A stretch of 64,000 nucleotides of DNA from Helicobacter jaachi (GCF_000763135.2 NZ_JRPR02000004.1:62001-126000), one strand, 5' to 3'. Positions 39,333-48,568 are shown, counted from the stretch's first letter. A program made the numbers and translations. The notes: generated by a model not told the origin, from the letters alone.

Positions 39333-39643
39333 GCCTTTACTCTTGTGCAATAAGTGCTTCTGCGCCTTATAGCTTCAATCTCCTCATTTTTAAGCCTTAA
39401 TTTTAACCCTCCAAATATTCATTTCCCCATCATCTTTTCTAGATTCCATATTTGAAATCTTTGTGCTGGCGTGATTTTGTGAGATTCTATAAGCTTATTT
39501 TTATTAAATACCCCTTTAAAAATGAGTAAAAAAGTATCATTAATTACAAATTTTTGCAATTACATATTGTATTTTTAAAAATTTATGTGTATGATGACAC
39601 CTGTAAGTTCAAAAACGAACTTAACAAAAAAAGGAGTATTAAT
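39333..39643 (+). promoter_or_regulatory. 311-bp intergenic region with promoter and dyad upstream of the first monooxygenase gene
   Basis: No gene was seen here. An extended -10 (TGTG-TATGAT) lies at 39590-39595. Just downstream, TAAGTTC (39604-39610) and GAACTTA (39617-39623) form a 7-bp inverted repeat with a 6-nt spacer at about the transcription start, a good place for an operator. AAAAGGAG lies at 39630-39637. Two AGATTC-type motifs occur upstream (39439 and 39482 regions). Confidence 0.5.
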
Positions 39644-41095
39644 ATGAGCAAAAAAAATAAAAAACAAATCCACTTTAACGCTTTTGATATGAATTGTATT
39701 TCGCATTTAAGTCCCGGGCTGTGGCGCTATCCTGGCGATGAGGCGGTAAGATATAAGGACATTGAGTATTGGCAAAATATTGCAAAAATCGCCGAAAAAG
39801 GGCTATTTGACGCGGTATTTATCGCTGATGTGCTAGGCGTGTATGATGTGTATCGTGGCAATGACTTTGGCGCGCTAAGAGCGGCGCTGCAAGTGCCTGT
39901 GAATGACCCCGTGCAGCTGGCTGCGGTGATGGCAAGTGTGACTAGCAATGTAGGCTTTGGAATCACGGCTGCTACGGCTTTTGAGCACCCATATCCCTTC
40001 GCGCGTCGCCTTAGCACGCTAGACCACCTAACCAAAGGGCGCGTGGGCTGGAATATCGTAACAGGCTATCTGCCCGCGGCGAATCGCAATATGGGCGCAA
40101 GCGAGCTGCCGCACGATGAGCGTTACGATGTCGCGGACGAGTATATGGAAGTGATTTATAAGCTTTTGGAGGGCAGCTGGGAAGATGACGCCGTGATAGC
40201 CGATAAAAGTAGCGGCGAGTATATCAACCCGCACAAAGTCCATCACATAGGGCATCACGGCAAGTATTATGATGTGCCTGGCATTCACATTTGTGAGCCT
40301 AGCATTCAGCGCACGCCGGTGCTGTTTCAGGCGGGGGCTAGCGCGCGTGGGAGGCGGTTTGCTGGGCGGCACGCGGAGGCGATTTTTGTTACCGCGCCCA
40401 CAAAGGAGCATGCGCGCCTTGTCGTAGGGCAGATACGCGATGAGCTAGCGCGCGCTGGACGCGACCCTTTGGGAGCAAAGATTTATTTGGGCGCGACTAT
40501 CATCACAGATTCTAATGATAAGCTAGCCGAGGCGAAGTTTAATGATTTGGCAAGTTACGGCAGTGTGGAGGGCATTTTGGTAAAGTATTCAGGCTGGCTT
40601 GGCGTGGATTTGAGCCGCTACAAGCTTGATGAGCCGCTAAATAACATTAAGTCAAACGCGATAATTGCGTTAGTTGATGCTTTGCGAGAATCTACTACAG
40701 ATTCTGGCAAGATTTGGACGCTGCAGGATTTAATACATAGCGAGAGAATCGGCTCTTTGGGACCAAAAATTGTCGGTGGGAAGCAAAAGGTGGCAGATAT
40801 TTTAGAGGAGTTTATAGGCTATAGCGGGGCTGATGGGTTTAATCTAGCTTATGCTACCACGCCTGGCACTTTTGAGGATATAGTGGAATTCATCGTGCCT
40901 ACACTGCAGGAGCGGGGCGTGTATCGCTTGGAGTATGAAAGCGGGAGCTTGCGAAATAAGCTTTTTGGCAATGGCGATAGGCTGCCCTACTCACACACAG
41001 GCGCGAAATACCGCGTAGGCGGCGCACTTAGCACGATAAATGACTACGCAAACACCGGTCGCCCCCGCAAGTCAAATGAGGAATATGCGATATAG
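39644..41095 (+). CDS. FMN-dependent monooxygenase, NtaA/SnaA/DszA family (copy 1)
   Basis: A luciferase-fold monooxygenase of 483 residues. GLWRYPGDEA, GLFDAVFIADVLGVYD, PYPFARRLSTLDHLTKGRVGWNIVTGYLPAANRNMG and SPSIQRTPVLFQAGAS-type blocks identify the NtaA/DszA group, which oxidise chelators, sulfones or similar small molecules using FMNH2 from a separate reductase. No flavin reductase is seen in the window. The substrate is unknown. The start at 39644 has AAAAGGAG upstream; the longer reading from 39554 has no ribosome site. A second copy lies 3.8 kb downstream. Confidence 0.88.
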   Translation: MSKKNKKQIHFNAFDMNCISHLSPGLWRYPGDEAVRYKDIEYWQNIAKIAEKGLFDAVFIADVLGVYDVYRGNDFGALRAALQVPVNDPVQLAAVMASVTSNVGFGITAATAFEHPYPFARRLSTLDHLTKGRVGWNIVTGYLPAANRNMGASELPHDERYDVADEYMEVIYKLLEGSWEDDAVIADKSSGEYINPHKVHHIGHHGKYYDVPGIHICEPSIQRTPVLFQAGASARGRRFAGRHAEAIFVTAPTKEHARLVVGQIRDELARAGRDPLGAKIYLGATIITDSNDKLAEAKFNDLASYGSVEGILVKYSGWLGVDLSRYKLDEPLNNIKSNAIIALVDALRESTTDSGKIWTLQDLIHSERIGSLGPKIVGGKQKVADILEEFIGYSGADGFNLAYATTPGTFEDIVEFIVPTLQERGVYRLEYESGSLRNKLFGNGDRLPYSHTGAKYRVGGALSTINDYANTGRPRKSNEEYAI

Positions 41096-41114
41096 AATCT
41101 AGATTCTATATCGC
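41087..41114. terminator. 28-bp perfect palindrome at the end of monooxygenase gene 1
   Basis: GCGATATAGAATCT followed by its exact reverse complement, overlapping the stop codon (TAG, 41093-41095). It is the longest of the AGAATCT-based palindromes and a likely hairpin terminator or attenuator. Confidence 0.65.
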
Positions 41115-41223
41115 CACGTTGCTGCACTTCGTGCCGCAAGGGTTAGATTTTAAGTCTAGATTCTGTAATTTATAGAATCTTTAAAGCCCCATATCTATGG
41201 GAATCAACATAAAAGGATACAAC

Positions 41224-42033
41224 ATGAAAAAATGGTTTTTAATTATATTAGCAGCTTTTAGCATAGCAGCAGCAAAAGAGCAAAATACCGAAATCCTGCA
41301 GGCTTTAAATGTGCTGCAAAAGGGTAAATTCATAGATTTGACACATGGCGTAAATGATAAGATTCCACGCTTCTACGCCCTGCCAAAGCTAGAGCAAGAT
41401 AAGATTTTTAATGTGGATAAAGATGGCTTTTTTGTGTATAAGACAAGCTTCCCAACGCAGTATGGCACGCACATTGACGCGCCTATACATTTTGTGAATA
41501 ATAAGCGCACGCTAGAGCAAATACAGCTTAAAGAGCTAGTGCTGCCCCTCATTGTCATTCATAAAGAAAAGGAGGTCGCCAAAAATGCGGACTATATCCT
41601 TACAAAGCAAGATGTGCTAGACTTTGAAAAGCGCCATGGAGCAATCCCTAAAAATAGCTTTGTGGCCTTTGCTAGCGGCTGGAGCAAAAAGTGGGATTTG
41701 GCTGTGGCTGGTAAGGCGGATTTTAGCAATAAAGATAAAAAAGGCGATGCGCATACGCCTGGCTGGAGCATTGAGGCATTAGAGTATATCTTAAATGAGC
41801 GAGGGGCTACTGCTATTGGGCATGAGACGCTAGATACGGACGCGGCGGCTGATGTGCGTAAAAATGGCTTTTTAGAATCTGAAAAGTTTGTTTTAAGTCA
41901 AAATAAATATCAAATCGAGCTTTTGACAAATTTAGAGAATCTGCCTGCCACTGGGGGCATTATCATCATTGGCGTGCCAAAGTTTGAGGGCTATCCGGGC
42001 TTCCCTGTGCGCGCATTTGCCATTGTGCCTTGA
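41224..42033 (+). CDS. Cyclase/kynurenine-formamidase-like hydrolase, probably periplasmic
   Basis: A metal-dependent hydrolase of the cyclase family, 269 residues. A short signal peptide (KKWFLIILAAFSIAAA) indicates export. FIDLTHGVNDKIP opens the domain, and TQYGTHIDAPIHF near residue 85 is the HxGTHxDxPxHF-type metal motif (Gln-Tyr replaces the first His). ATAIGHETLDTDAA supplies later ligands. Relatives open amide or lactam rings (formylkynurenine, isatin). The start at 41224 has AAAGGA upstream. It sits between a monooxygenase and a transporter, suggesting hydrolysis of a substrate before or after uptake. Confidence 0.8.
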   Translation: MKKWFLIILAAFSIAAAKEQNTEILQALNVLQKGKFIDLTHGVNDKIPRFYALPKLEQDKIFNVDKDGFFVYKTSFPTQYGTHIDAPIHFVNNKRTLEQIQLKELVLPLIVIHKEKEVAKNADYILTKQDVLDFEKRHGAIPKNSFVAFASGWSKKWDLAVAGKADFSNKDKKGDAHTPGWSIEALEYILNERGATAIGHETLDTDAAADVRKNGFLESEKFVLSQNKYQIELLTNLENLPATGGIIIIGVPKFEGYPGFPVRAFAIVP

Positions 42034-42067
42034 GTAGATTCTATATAAAGCTATAAAAGGAAACAAT

Positions 42068-43360
42068 ATGAATACATTACATTATAAACAAAATATAGAT
42101 TCTATCCCAAAAGAGCATAATCCCAAAGCCCTGCGCTCCGTGCTTGCAGCTAGTAGTGGGAATCTAGTGGAGTGGTTTGATTTTTACATTTATGGATTTT
42201 CAGCGGTGTATTTTGCAAAAAATTTCTCCGATGCAAGCTCGCCCATTGTGCAGCAAATCTCTGTATTTGGCGTATTTGCGGCTGGATTTTTAATGCTACC
42301 TATTGGCAGTGCAGTTTTTGGCAGCATTGCGGATAAAATTGGACGCAAAAGCTCGATGATTATCTCTATCGTGCTTATGGCGCTAGGCTCATTTATTATC
42401 GCATTTTTGCCCGATAAGCGCACTATAGGCGATGCGGCGATTTTGCTATTACTCTTTGCAAGACTTTTACAGGGCTTTGCTGTGGGTGGCGAATATGGCA
42501 TTGCTGCGGCATATCTTAGCGAAGTGGCACCACCGGGAAAAAGGGGGTTTTATTCAAGTTTTCAGTATTTCACGCTCATTGGTGGGCAGCTTTTGGCTGT
42601 GGCTAGCGTTAGCGTGCTATTTTCATTTTTAAATCAAGAGCAAATGAGTGATTTTGGCTGGCGCATTTTATTTTTTATCGGCGGTGTAGCCGCGCTTTTA
42701 AGCTTACTGGTGCGTAGCCTTATGCATGATAATTCAGCAGAAGAATTAAAAAAATATGATGATAGAGGCAGCTTTAAAGCGCTTTTTAAATCTTATAAAT
42801 CTTTTCTTTTGGTGCTTGGCATTACCGCTGGGTGCTCGCCTGCGTGGTATGTGATTACCGTGTATAGCAAGGTATTTATGATAAATAATGGTATTGATGC
42901 GGTGGTAGCAAATAATATCATTTTAGGCGCGCTCTTTGTGCTATTTATCGTAACGCCCTTTCTTGGCGCGCTAAGTGATAAAATCGGGTTAAAAACCTCG
43001 CTTTTAATTTTCTGCGTATTTGCGCTTTTTGGCGTGTATCCGCTATTTGAGCTTATGCGCGGGACGCAAAATGCGTTTGTGCTTTTTGGGATTTTAGGGC
43101 TTATGTGCTTTGTGCTTGGATTTTACTCCGCAGTGGCAGGGATTTTTAAAACAACACTTTTCCCTGTGCATGTGCGAGCTCTTGGCACTGGGCTAAGCTA
43201 CACTCTTGGCGCAGCGCTATTTGGTGGGAGTGCGACTTATGTGGCACTGCAGTTTAAGGAATGGGGCGTGGAGAATGGATTTTTTATCTATTTTGAAATT
43301 TTAATGATTATTGCGACTATTTGTGTGATTTTAATCCCCAAAAAGCGCGAATTAGATTAA
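42068..43360 (+). CDS. MFS transporter, metabolite:H+ symporter (MHS) family
   Basis: A twelve-helix inner-membrane symporter of 430 residues. SSGNLVEWFDFYIYGFSAVYFAKNFS is the MHS N-terminal signature (as in KgtP, ProP and ShiA), and the A-loop DKIGRKSSM and GGEYGIAAAYLSEVAPPGKRGFYSSFQ follow. The C-terminal half repeats the loop as SDKIGLKTS. Relatives carry carboxylates and osmolytes. The setting suggests it imports the substrate of the neighbouring oxidases or hydrolase. Confidence 0.88.
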   Translation: MNTLHYKQNIDSIPKEHNPKALRSVLAASSGNLVEWFDFYIYGFSAVYFAKNFSDASSPIVQQISVFGVFAAGFLMLPIGSAVFGSIADKIGRKSSMIISIVLMALGSFIIAFLPDKRTIGDAAILLLLFARLLQGFAVGGEYGIAAAYLSEVAPPGKRGFYSSFQYFTLIGGQLLAVASVSVLFSFLNQEQMSDFGWRILFFIGGVAALLSLLVRSLMHDNSAEELKKYDDRGSFKALFKSYKSFLLVLGITAGCSPAWYVITVYSKVFMINNGIDAVVANNIILGALFVLFIVTPFLGALSDKIGLKTSLLIFCVFALFGVYPLFELMRGTQNAFVLFGILGLMCFVLGFYSAVAGIFKTTLFPVHVRALGTGLSYTLGAALFGGSATYVALQFKEWGVENGFFIYFEILMIIATICVILIPKKRELD

Positions 43361-43378
43361 TGCAAAAGGGTAATAAAG

Positions 43379-43400
43379 CTAGATTCTATATAGAATCTAG
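43379..43400. terminator. 22-bp perfect palindrome after the MFS gene
   Basis: CTAGATTCTAT followed by its reverse complement, 19 nt after the MFS stop. It is abutted by a -10 hexamer at 43401. Confidence 0.6.
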
Positions 43401-43406
43401 TATAAT
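43401..43406 (+). promoter_or_regulatory. -10 element for monooxygenase gene 2
   Basis: TATAAT directly next to the palindrome, 41 nt before the ATG. This suggests that the second half of the cluster can be transcribed separately. Confidence 0.5.
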
Positions 43407-43446
43407 TTTGCACCGCAAAAAGCCTAAGATTCTATAAGGAGGGAAT

Positions 43447-44877
43447 ATGAGCAAGACAAAGCAAATTAGTCTAAATGCCTTTGATATGAATTGTGTATCG
43501 CATTTAAGTCCGGGGCTATGGCGCTATCCGGGCGATTGTTCGCTAAAGTATAAAGACATTGAGTATTGGCAAAATATCGCGCGTATTGCAGAGCAAGGGC
43601 TATTTGATGCGGTATTTATCGCTGATGTGCTAGGCGTGTATGATGTGTATCGTGGCAATGATTTAGGCGCGCTAAGAGCGGCGCAGCAGCTGCCTATCAA
43701 TGACCCGCTAAGTCTTGCCACTATCGGTGCGGCTGTTACTAAAAATGTGGGTTTTGGCATTACAGCTGGCGTGTTTTTTGAGCACCCTTATCCCTTTGCG
43801 CGGCGCTTAAGCACGCTAGACCATTTGACCAAAGGGCGCATAGGCTGGAATATCGTAACAGGCTACTTACCGAGCGCAAATAAAAATATGGGTGCAAAGG
43901 AGCTGCCACACGATGAGCGCTATGATGTAGCAGAGGAATATATGGAAGTGATTTATAAACTCTTAGAGGGCAGCTGGGAAGATGATGCGGTGATTTTAGA
44001 TAGGGAGAGCGGCGATTTTGCTAATCCTTACAAAGTCCATCACATAGGACATCATGGCAAATATTATGATGTGCCGGGCATTCATTTGTGCGAGCCTAGC
44101 ATTCAGCGCACACCTGTGCTATTTCAAGCGGGTAATTCACCGCGTGGGCGCGCCTTTAGCGCGAAACACGCAGAAGCTATGTTTATCGCGCCCCCCTTGC
44201 AATACGCCAAAACAGCCGTTGCCCAAATACGCCAAGAGCTCATCAAAGCTGGGCGCGACCCATATAGCGCAAAAATATACCTTCTAGCCACTATCATTAC
44301 AGATGAGAGCGAAAGTCTAGCGCAAGCAAAGTATAAAGATTTACTCAAATATGCGCACAAAGAGGGCGCACTGGTAGTGAATTCCGGCTGGCTTGGCGTA
44401 GATTTAAGCAAATATAAACTTGATGAGCCGCTTGATAAAATTCAATCAAATGCTATGCTTGGCAAGGTGGAGGCGATGAGTAATTCTACTATCGACGGGC
44501 AGCGCGCTTGGACTTTGGGCGATTTGTTAAAGCTTTCAGGCATTGGCGCGCCTCAAGCACCGCGCATTATCGGCAGTCCAAAGCAGGTAGCCGACACACT
44601 GCAAGATATTATCGCCCAAACAGATGCCGATGGCTTTAATCTCTCCTATGCCACAACACCCGGGACTTTTGAAGATGTGGTGCGCTATGTCGTGCCTGAA
44701 CTCCAAAAGCGCGACGCGTATAAACACGAATACGCCAAAGGCTCACTGCGCAATAAACTCTTTGGCAAAGGCGATAGGCTAGATTCTACGCACATTGGCT
44801 CGCAATATCGCGTAGGTGGCGCACTAAGCACGATTGATGACTATACTGATACAGGCAGACCGCGCCCCGCAGAATAG
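43447..44877 (+). CDS. FMN-dependent monooxygenase, NtaA/SnaA/DszA family (copy 2)
   Basis: A 476-residue paralogue of the gene at 39644, alignable over its whole length with the same blocks (GLWRYPGDCS, PYPFARRLSTLDHLTKGRIGWNIVTGYLPSANKNMG, VHHIGHHGKYYDVPGIH). The two differ most around the substrate-side loops, for example AAATAFEHP against AGVFFEHP and RESTTDSGK against SNSTIDGQR. A 53-nt block is identical between the genes, hinting at recent duplication or gene conversion. GGAGG lies 4-5 nt before the ATG. Confidence 0.88.
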   Translation: MSKTKQISLNAFDMNCVSHLSPGLWRYPGDCSLKYKDIEYWQNIARIAEQGLFDAVFIADVLGVYDVYRGNDLGALRAAQQLPINDPLSLATIGAAVTKNVGFGITAGVFFEHPYPFARRLSTLDHLTKGRIGWNIVTGYLPSANKNMGAKELPHDERYDVAEEYMEVIYKLLEGSWEDDAVILDRESGDFANPYKVHHIGHHGKYYDVPGIHLCEPSIQRTPVLFQAGNSPRGRAFSAKHAEAMFIAPPLQYAKTAVAQIRQELIKAGRDPYSAKIYLLATIITDESESLAQAKYKDLLKYAHKEGALVVNSGWLGVDLSKYKLDEPLDKIQSNAMLGKVEAMSNSTIDGQRAWTLGDLLKLSGIGAPQAPRIIGSPKQVADTLQDIIAQTDADGFNLSYATTPGTFEDVVRYVVPELQKRDAYKHEYAKGSLRNKLFGKGDRLDSTHIGSQYRVGGALSTIDDYTDTGRPRPAE

Positions 44878-44912
44878 AATCTAGGCTCAATTTTTGAAAA
44901 GAAAGGACAAAA

Positions 44913-45947
44913 ATGTTGTATAACAATCTTAAAAAAGGTATTTATATCCTGCATGAAAATCCTGAGTGGATACCGCCATTTCGTGCGGCGTTTGAGCGCG
45001 CGGGCGTGGAGTTTGGCGAGATTATTTTGACTAGTGGTAGCATTGATTTAGATTCTATAGATTCTATAGAATCTAGTCCGCTTAGCGGCGTGTTTTGGAG
45101 TAGGCTTAGTGCGTCTAGCCATACGCGTGGGAATGCGCACTCTAAGGAGTATGGGCGCGCCCTGCTTAGCGCGCTAGAATCTAGAAATATAGAATCTAAA
45201 GCGCAAAACCCCGTGCGCGTGGTAAATGCAAGCCATGTCCTAGAGCTAGAAGTAAGCAAAGTGCGCCAGCATTTAGCCTTGAAAAACGCCGGATTTATCG
45301 TGCCACGCACTATCGCAGTCTTTGGGAAAGGCGACTTGCTAAGTGCGGCAGAGCGTATTTCACAAGGGGGCAAAGAGCCCTTTATCACAAAGCATAATCA
45401 AGGCGGCAAAGGCTTAGGCGTGCGGCGTTTTGAGAGTTTGAGCGAGTTTGGCGAATATATAGAATCTAGCGAGTTTGAGCCGCCAGCTGATGACATCACG
45501 TTGCTGCAGGAGTATGTGCGCGCGCGTGCTATGTTTATCACGCGCCTTGAGTTTATCGGTGGGCGGTTTTTTTACGCGGTGCGCGTGGATACGAGTGGTG
45601 GGGCGTTTGAGCTATGCCCTGCTGATGCGTGCAATATTGAGGATATAAAGCCGCAGCTTGCAGGCGCGGCGTGCGAGATAGGTAGCAATGATAAGTTTAG
45701 TTTGCGAGAGGATATTAACGCGGATACGCCGCTAGTGGTGCGCTTGGAGGGTTTTTTAAGGGCGCAAAATATCGATATTGCCGGCATTGAGTTTATGGAA
45801 GATACGCAAGGTAGGCAGGTGGTGTATGATATTAACACAAACACAAACTACAATAGCGCGGTAGAAAACGCCTTGCGCTCTCAGGGGAAGCCTTGCGCGG
45901 CTGATAGGGTGGTGGAGTTTTTGACAAATGAACTCCATAAGCTTTAA
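44913..45947 (+). CDS. ATP-grasp ligase-like protein (RimK-like)
   Basis: A 344-residue ATP-grasp protein. The first ~110 residues are a pre-ATP-grasp domain. FITKHNQGGKGLGVRRFES near 163-181 is the glycine-rich ATP loop, LLQEYV near 200 the hinge, and GIEFMEDTQGRQVVYDINTNTNYN near 295-318 carries the metal-binding E and N. Such enzymes join a carboxylate to an amine or thiol through an acyl phosphate. The substrate is unknown. DLDSIDSIESSPL near residue 47 is encoded by three successive AGAATCT-type motifs. It lies 35 nt after monooxygenase 2 and 20 nt before the SsuD-like gene, an evident operon. Confidence 0.82.
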   Translation: MLYNNLKKGIYILHENPEWIPPFRAAFERAGVEFGEIILTSGSIDLDSIDSIESSPLSGVFWSRLSASSHTRGNAHSKEYGRALLSALESRNIESKAQNPVRVVNASHVLELEVSKVRQHLALKNAGFIVPRTIAVFGKGDLLSAAERISQGGKEPFITKHNQGGKGLGVRRFESLSEFGEYIESSEFEPPADDITLLQEYVRARAMFITRLEFIGGRFFYAVRVDTSGGAFELCPADACNIEDIKPQLAGAACEIGSNDKFSLREDINADTPLVVRLEGFLRAQNIDIAGIEFMEDTQGRQVVYDINTNTNYNSAVENALRSQGKPCAADRVVEFLTNELHKL

Positions 45948-45967
45948 TCTCAACAAAAGGAGCAAAA

Positions 45968-46999
45968 ATGGCAGAGAAAATGCAGTTTGGCTATTGGACG
46001 CCTGTGTTTGGCAGCTGGCTTAGGAATGTAGATGATGATAGCACGCAGTGTAGCTGGGAGTATTGTCGCGATTTGGCGCTGCGTGCGGAGGCGCTAGGAT
46101 ACGCGCTAACGCTCGTGCCTGAGCTGTATTTGAATGATATTAAAGGGCATAGCGCGCCTGTGCTTGATGCGTGGGCGGTGGCAAATGGCTTGGCTGCGAT
46201 TACTTCTAAAATTGAGATTTTAGCAGCGCTGCGCCCGCAGTATCATCAAGTAGCCATTACTGCGAAGCAAATTGCCACGATTGCGGAGATTTCAAACTAT
46301 CGCTTTAGCATAAATATGGTGAGCGCGTGGTGGGAGGAGGAGGCGCGGCAATATGGCATTAGCTTTGATGCTCACGATGATAGATACACGCTCACGCGCG
46401 AATATACCGATGTTTTGCGTGGATTTTGGCGTGATACTCCTTTTAGCTATAAGGGAAAATATTTTCACTTTGAGAATGCCTACAATGAGCCAAAGCCAAA
46501 GCGTATGCCGCTGGTGTATGCAGGCGGTGAGAGCGAGGTGGGGCGAGAGGCGATTACGCATTTTGCTGATAAGTATCTTATGCATGGTGGCACGCTCCAA
46601 GAGATAGAATCTAAAATCGCTGATATGCGCGCGCGTCGCGCTAGGGCTGGATTGAGCGACTTTCAAGGCTATGGAATGGCAGTCTATATGATAGTGCGCG
46701 ATACGCAAGCAGAAGCAGATGCCGAGCTAGCGCGTATTACCAATATCAAGGACTTTGCGGCGTATGAAAATTCATATAAGGATTTTACAGATAATTCAAA
46801 TTTGAATGTGGAGATTAGCAAGGAGGAGTATAGCGTGTCTAATCGTGGCTTGCGTCCGCGACTTGTGGGCACGCCGCAAAGTGTGGCGGAGAAAATTCGC
46901 GCGTATAAAAAGGCTGGGCTAGACTTGCTCATCGTGCAGTGTGCGAATATGAAAGAGGAGCTTGAGTATATCGCAAGGAATGTGTTTCCGTTATTGTAA
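45968..46999 (+). CDS. LLM-class flavin-dependent monooxygenase (SsuD/SfnG-like)
   Basis: A luciferase-fold oxygenase of 343 residues. FGYWTPVFGSWLRN, LALRAEALGYALTLVPELYL, ILAALRPQYHQVAITAKQIATIAEISNYRFSINMVSAWWEEEARQYG and PKRMPLVYAGGESEVGREAI are the blocks of alkanesulfonate and dimethyl-sulfone monooxygenases. It needs reduced FMN from another protein, and none is encoded nearby. Sulfur or carbon scavenging from a sulfonate or sulfone is the family-based guess. AAAGGAG precedes the ATG. It is the last gene of the cluster. Confidence 0.87.
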   Translation: MAEKMQFGYWTPVFGSWLRNVDDDSTQCSWEYCRDLALRAEALGYALTLVPELYLNDIKGHSAPVLDAWAVANGLAAITSKIEILAALRPQYHQVAITAKQIATIAEISNYRFSINMVSAWWEEEARQYGISFDAHDDRYTLTREYTDVLRGFWRDTPFSYKGKYFHFENAYNEPKPKRMPLVYAGGESEVGREAITHFADKYLMHGGTLQEIESKIADMRARRARAGLSDFQGYGMAVYMIVRDTQAEADAELARITNIKDFAAYENSYKDFTDNSNLNVEISKEEYSVSNRGLRPRLVGTPQSVAEKIRAYKKAGLDLLIVQCANMKEELEYIARNVFPLL

Positions 47000-47036
47000 A
47001 TGAGAGCTGTAGTGGTGACTTAGGACATGCAAAAGC

Positions 47037-47064
47037 CCTTTTTAGAATCTGGATTCTAAAAAGG
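47037..47064. terminator. Bidirectional terminator between the monooxygenase cluster and argG
   Basis: CCTTTTTAGAATC (47037-47049) and GATTCTAAAAAGG (47052-47064) are perfect 13-nt arms containing the AGAATC motif, between convergent genes. The 2-nt spacer means that the inner pairs must open to form a loop. Confidence 0.65.
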
Positions 47065-47119
47065 TGGCGCATGGGTCTTTGCGTTGTAGAATCTGCTTAA
47101 TACTTGTGTTTATTTTGCG

Positions 47120-48460
47120 CTATTTTTTGGTATTCTTAACACTCTTGGCGGGCTTAGTTTGCACTATTTTAGCGCTATCTGCCTTGTTTTGAGTAGCCAT
47201 TCCCTGCGCCTTTGCCCCGCCCTTACCTTTACCACTCACCTTAGCTTTCCCCGCGATAATAAAGCGCAAGGCGTTAAGTTTTATAAACCCAGCGGCGTCC
47301 TTTTGGTCATACACGCTATCCTCCTCAAAAGTGCTGTAAGCCGCGTTAAATAGGGAGTTTTGGCTCACTCGCCCAACCACCATCACATTGCCCTTATAAA
47401 GTTTCAGTCGCACTTCGCCACTCACGCGCTCTTGCGTCTTATCAATCAGTGCCTGAAGTGCCTGCCGCTCGGGGCTAAACCAATATCCATTATAGATTAG
47501 CTCCGCATATCGCGGCATTATAGAATCTTTCAAATGTGCCTCCTCCCTATCTAGCGTGATAGATTCTATCGCGCGGTGCGCCTTTAGGTATATCGCGCCC
47601 CCTGGCGTCTCATAGCAGCCGCGCGACTTCATACCCACATAGCGATTTTCGACCAAGTCAAGCCGCCCGATGCCATGCTTACCACCTAGCTCATTTAGGC
47701 GCGTCCAAAACGCCGCAGGGCTAAGCCTCTTGCTATTCACACTCACGCCATCGCCATTTTCAAAGCCTATAACCACGCTCTCTGCCTTATCTGGCGCGTC
47801 CAAGGGCGAAACGCTCCATCGCCACATGCTCTCCTCAGGCTCTGCGTTTGGGTCTTCTAGAATCTGCCCCTCATAGCTTATGTGCAGCAGGTTTGCGTCC
47901 ATTGAATAGGGCGATTTATTTTTCTTTTTTTCGATTGGGATACCTGCGTTTTCTGCGTATTTTAGCAGTTTTTCGCGGCTGTTTAAATCCCACTCACGCC
48001 ACGGCGCGATGACTTTGATGTCTGGATTTAGCGCATATGCGCCTAGCTCAAAGCGCACTTGGTCGTTTCCCTTGCCTGTGGCGCCGTGTGCTATGGCATC
48101 TGCGCCGACCTTTTTTGCTATCTCTACTAAGTGTTTTGTGATTAGCGGGCGGGCGATGCTAGTACCCAGCAGGTATTCGCCCTCATAAATCGTGTTTGCG
48201 CGAAACATGGGGAATACGAAGTCTTTGATGAATTCCTCTCTTAAATCTTGTATGAAAATGTTCTCTGCTTTGATGCCGAGTTTCAGGGCTTTTTGGCGCG
48301 CTGGCTCTACTTCCTCGCCCTGCCCGATGTCTGCGGTAAATGTGATGACTTCACAGCCATAAGTGTCGCCTAGCCATTTTAAAATCACGCTTGTGTCAAG
48401 CCCCCCGCTGTATGCGAGGACTACTTTTTTTATTTTGCCTTTTGTGTCGCTTTTTTTCAT
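47120..48460 (-). CDS. argG: Argininosuccinate synthase with basic C-terminal tail
   Basis: Joins citrulline and aspartate in arginine synthesis, 446 residues. [17 protein letters not shown] (14-30) is the ATP PP-motif; [41 protein letters not shown] and [29 protein letters not shown] are conserved. The family usually ends at that last block. Here about 45 more residues follow, rich in Lys, Ala and Gly ([16 protein letters not shown] to VKNTKK), a probably disordered tail of unknown role. The product feeds arginine to SpeA. Confidence 0.95.
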   Translation of the reverse strand: MKKSDTKGKIKKVVLAYSGGLDTSVILKWLGDTYGCEVITFTADIGQGEEVEPARQKALKLGIKAENIFIQDLREEFIKDFVFPMFRANTIYEGEYLLGTSIARPLITKHLVEIAKKVGADAIAHGATGKGNDQVRFELGAYALNPDIKVIAPWREWDLNSREKLLKYAENAGIPIEKKKNKSPYSMDANLLHISYEGQILEDPNAEPEESMWRWSVSPLDAPDKAESVVIGFENGDGVSVNSKRLSPAAFWTRLNELGGKHGIGRLDLVENRYVGMKSRGCYETPGGAIYLKAHRAIESITLDREEAHLKDSIMPRYAELIYNGYWFSPERQALQALIDKTQERVSGEVRLKLYKGNVMVVGRVSQNSLFNAAYSTFEEDSVYDQKDAAGFIKLNALRFIIAGKAKVSGKGKGGAKAQGMATQNKADSAKIVQTKPAKSVKNTKK

Positions 48461-48531
48461 AACCCACCCCGTTTATAGAATCTAGATTCTGTATTATAAT
48501 GCAAAATAGCTAAATTCAAAGCCAAAGAAGC

Positions 48532-48537
48532 TATAAT
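48532..48537 (+). promoter_or_regulatory. -10 element for the CDF transporter gene
   Basis: TATAAT, 32 nt before the ATG. A second TATAAT at 48495-48500 could be an alternative promoter. Confidence 0.45.
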
Positions 48538-48568
48538 GAACGCTTTAGGCTTAAATACAGGGGGATAA

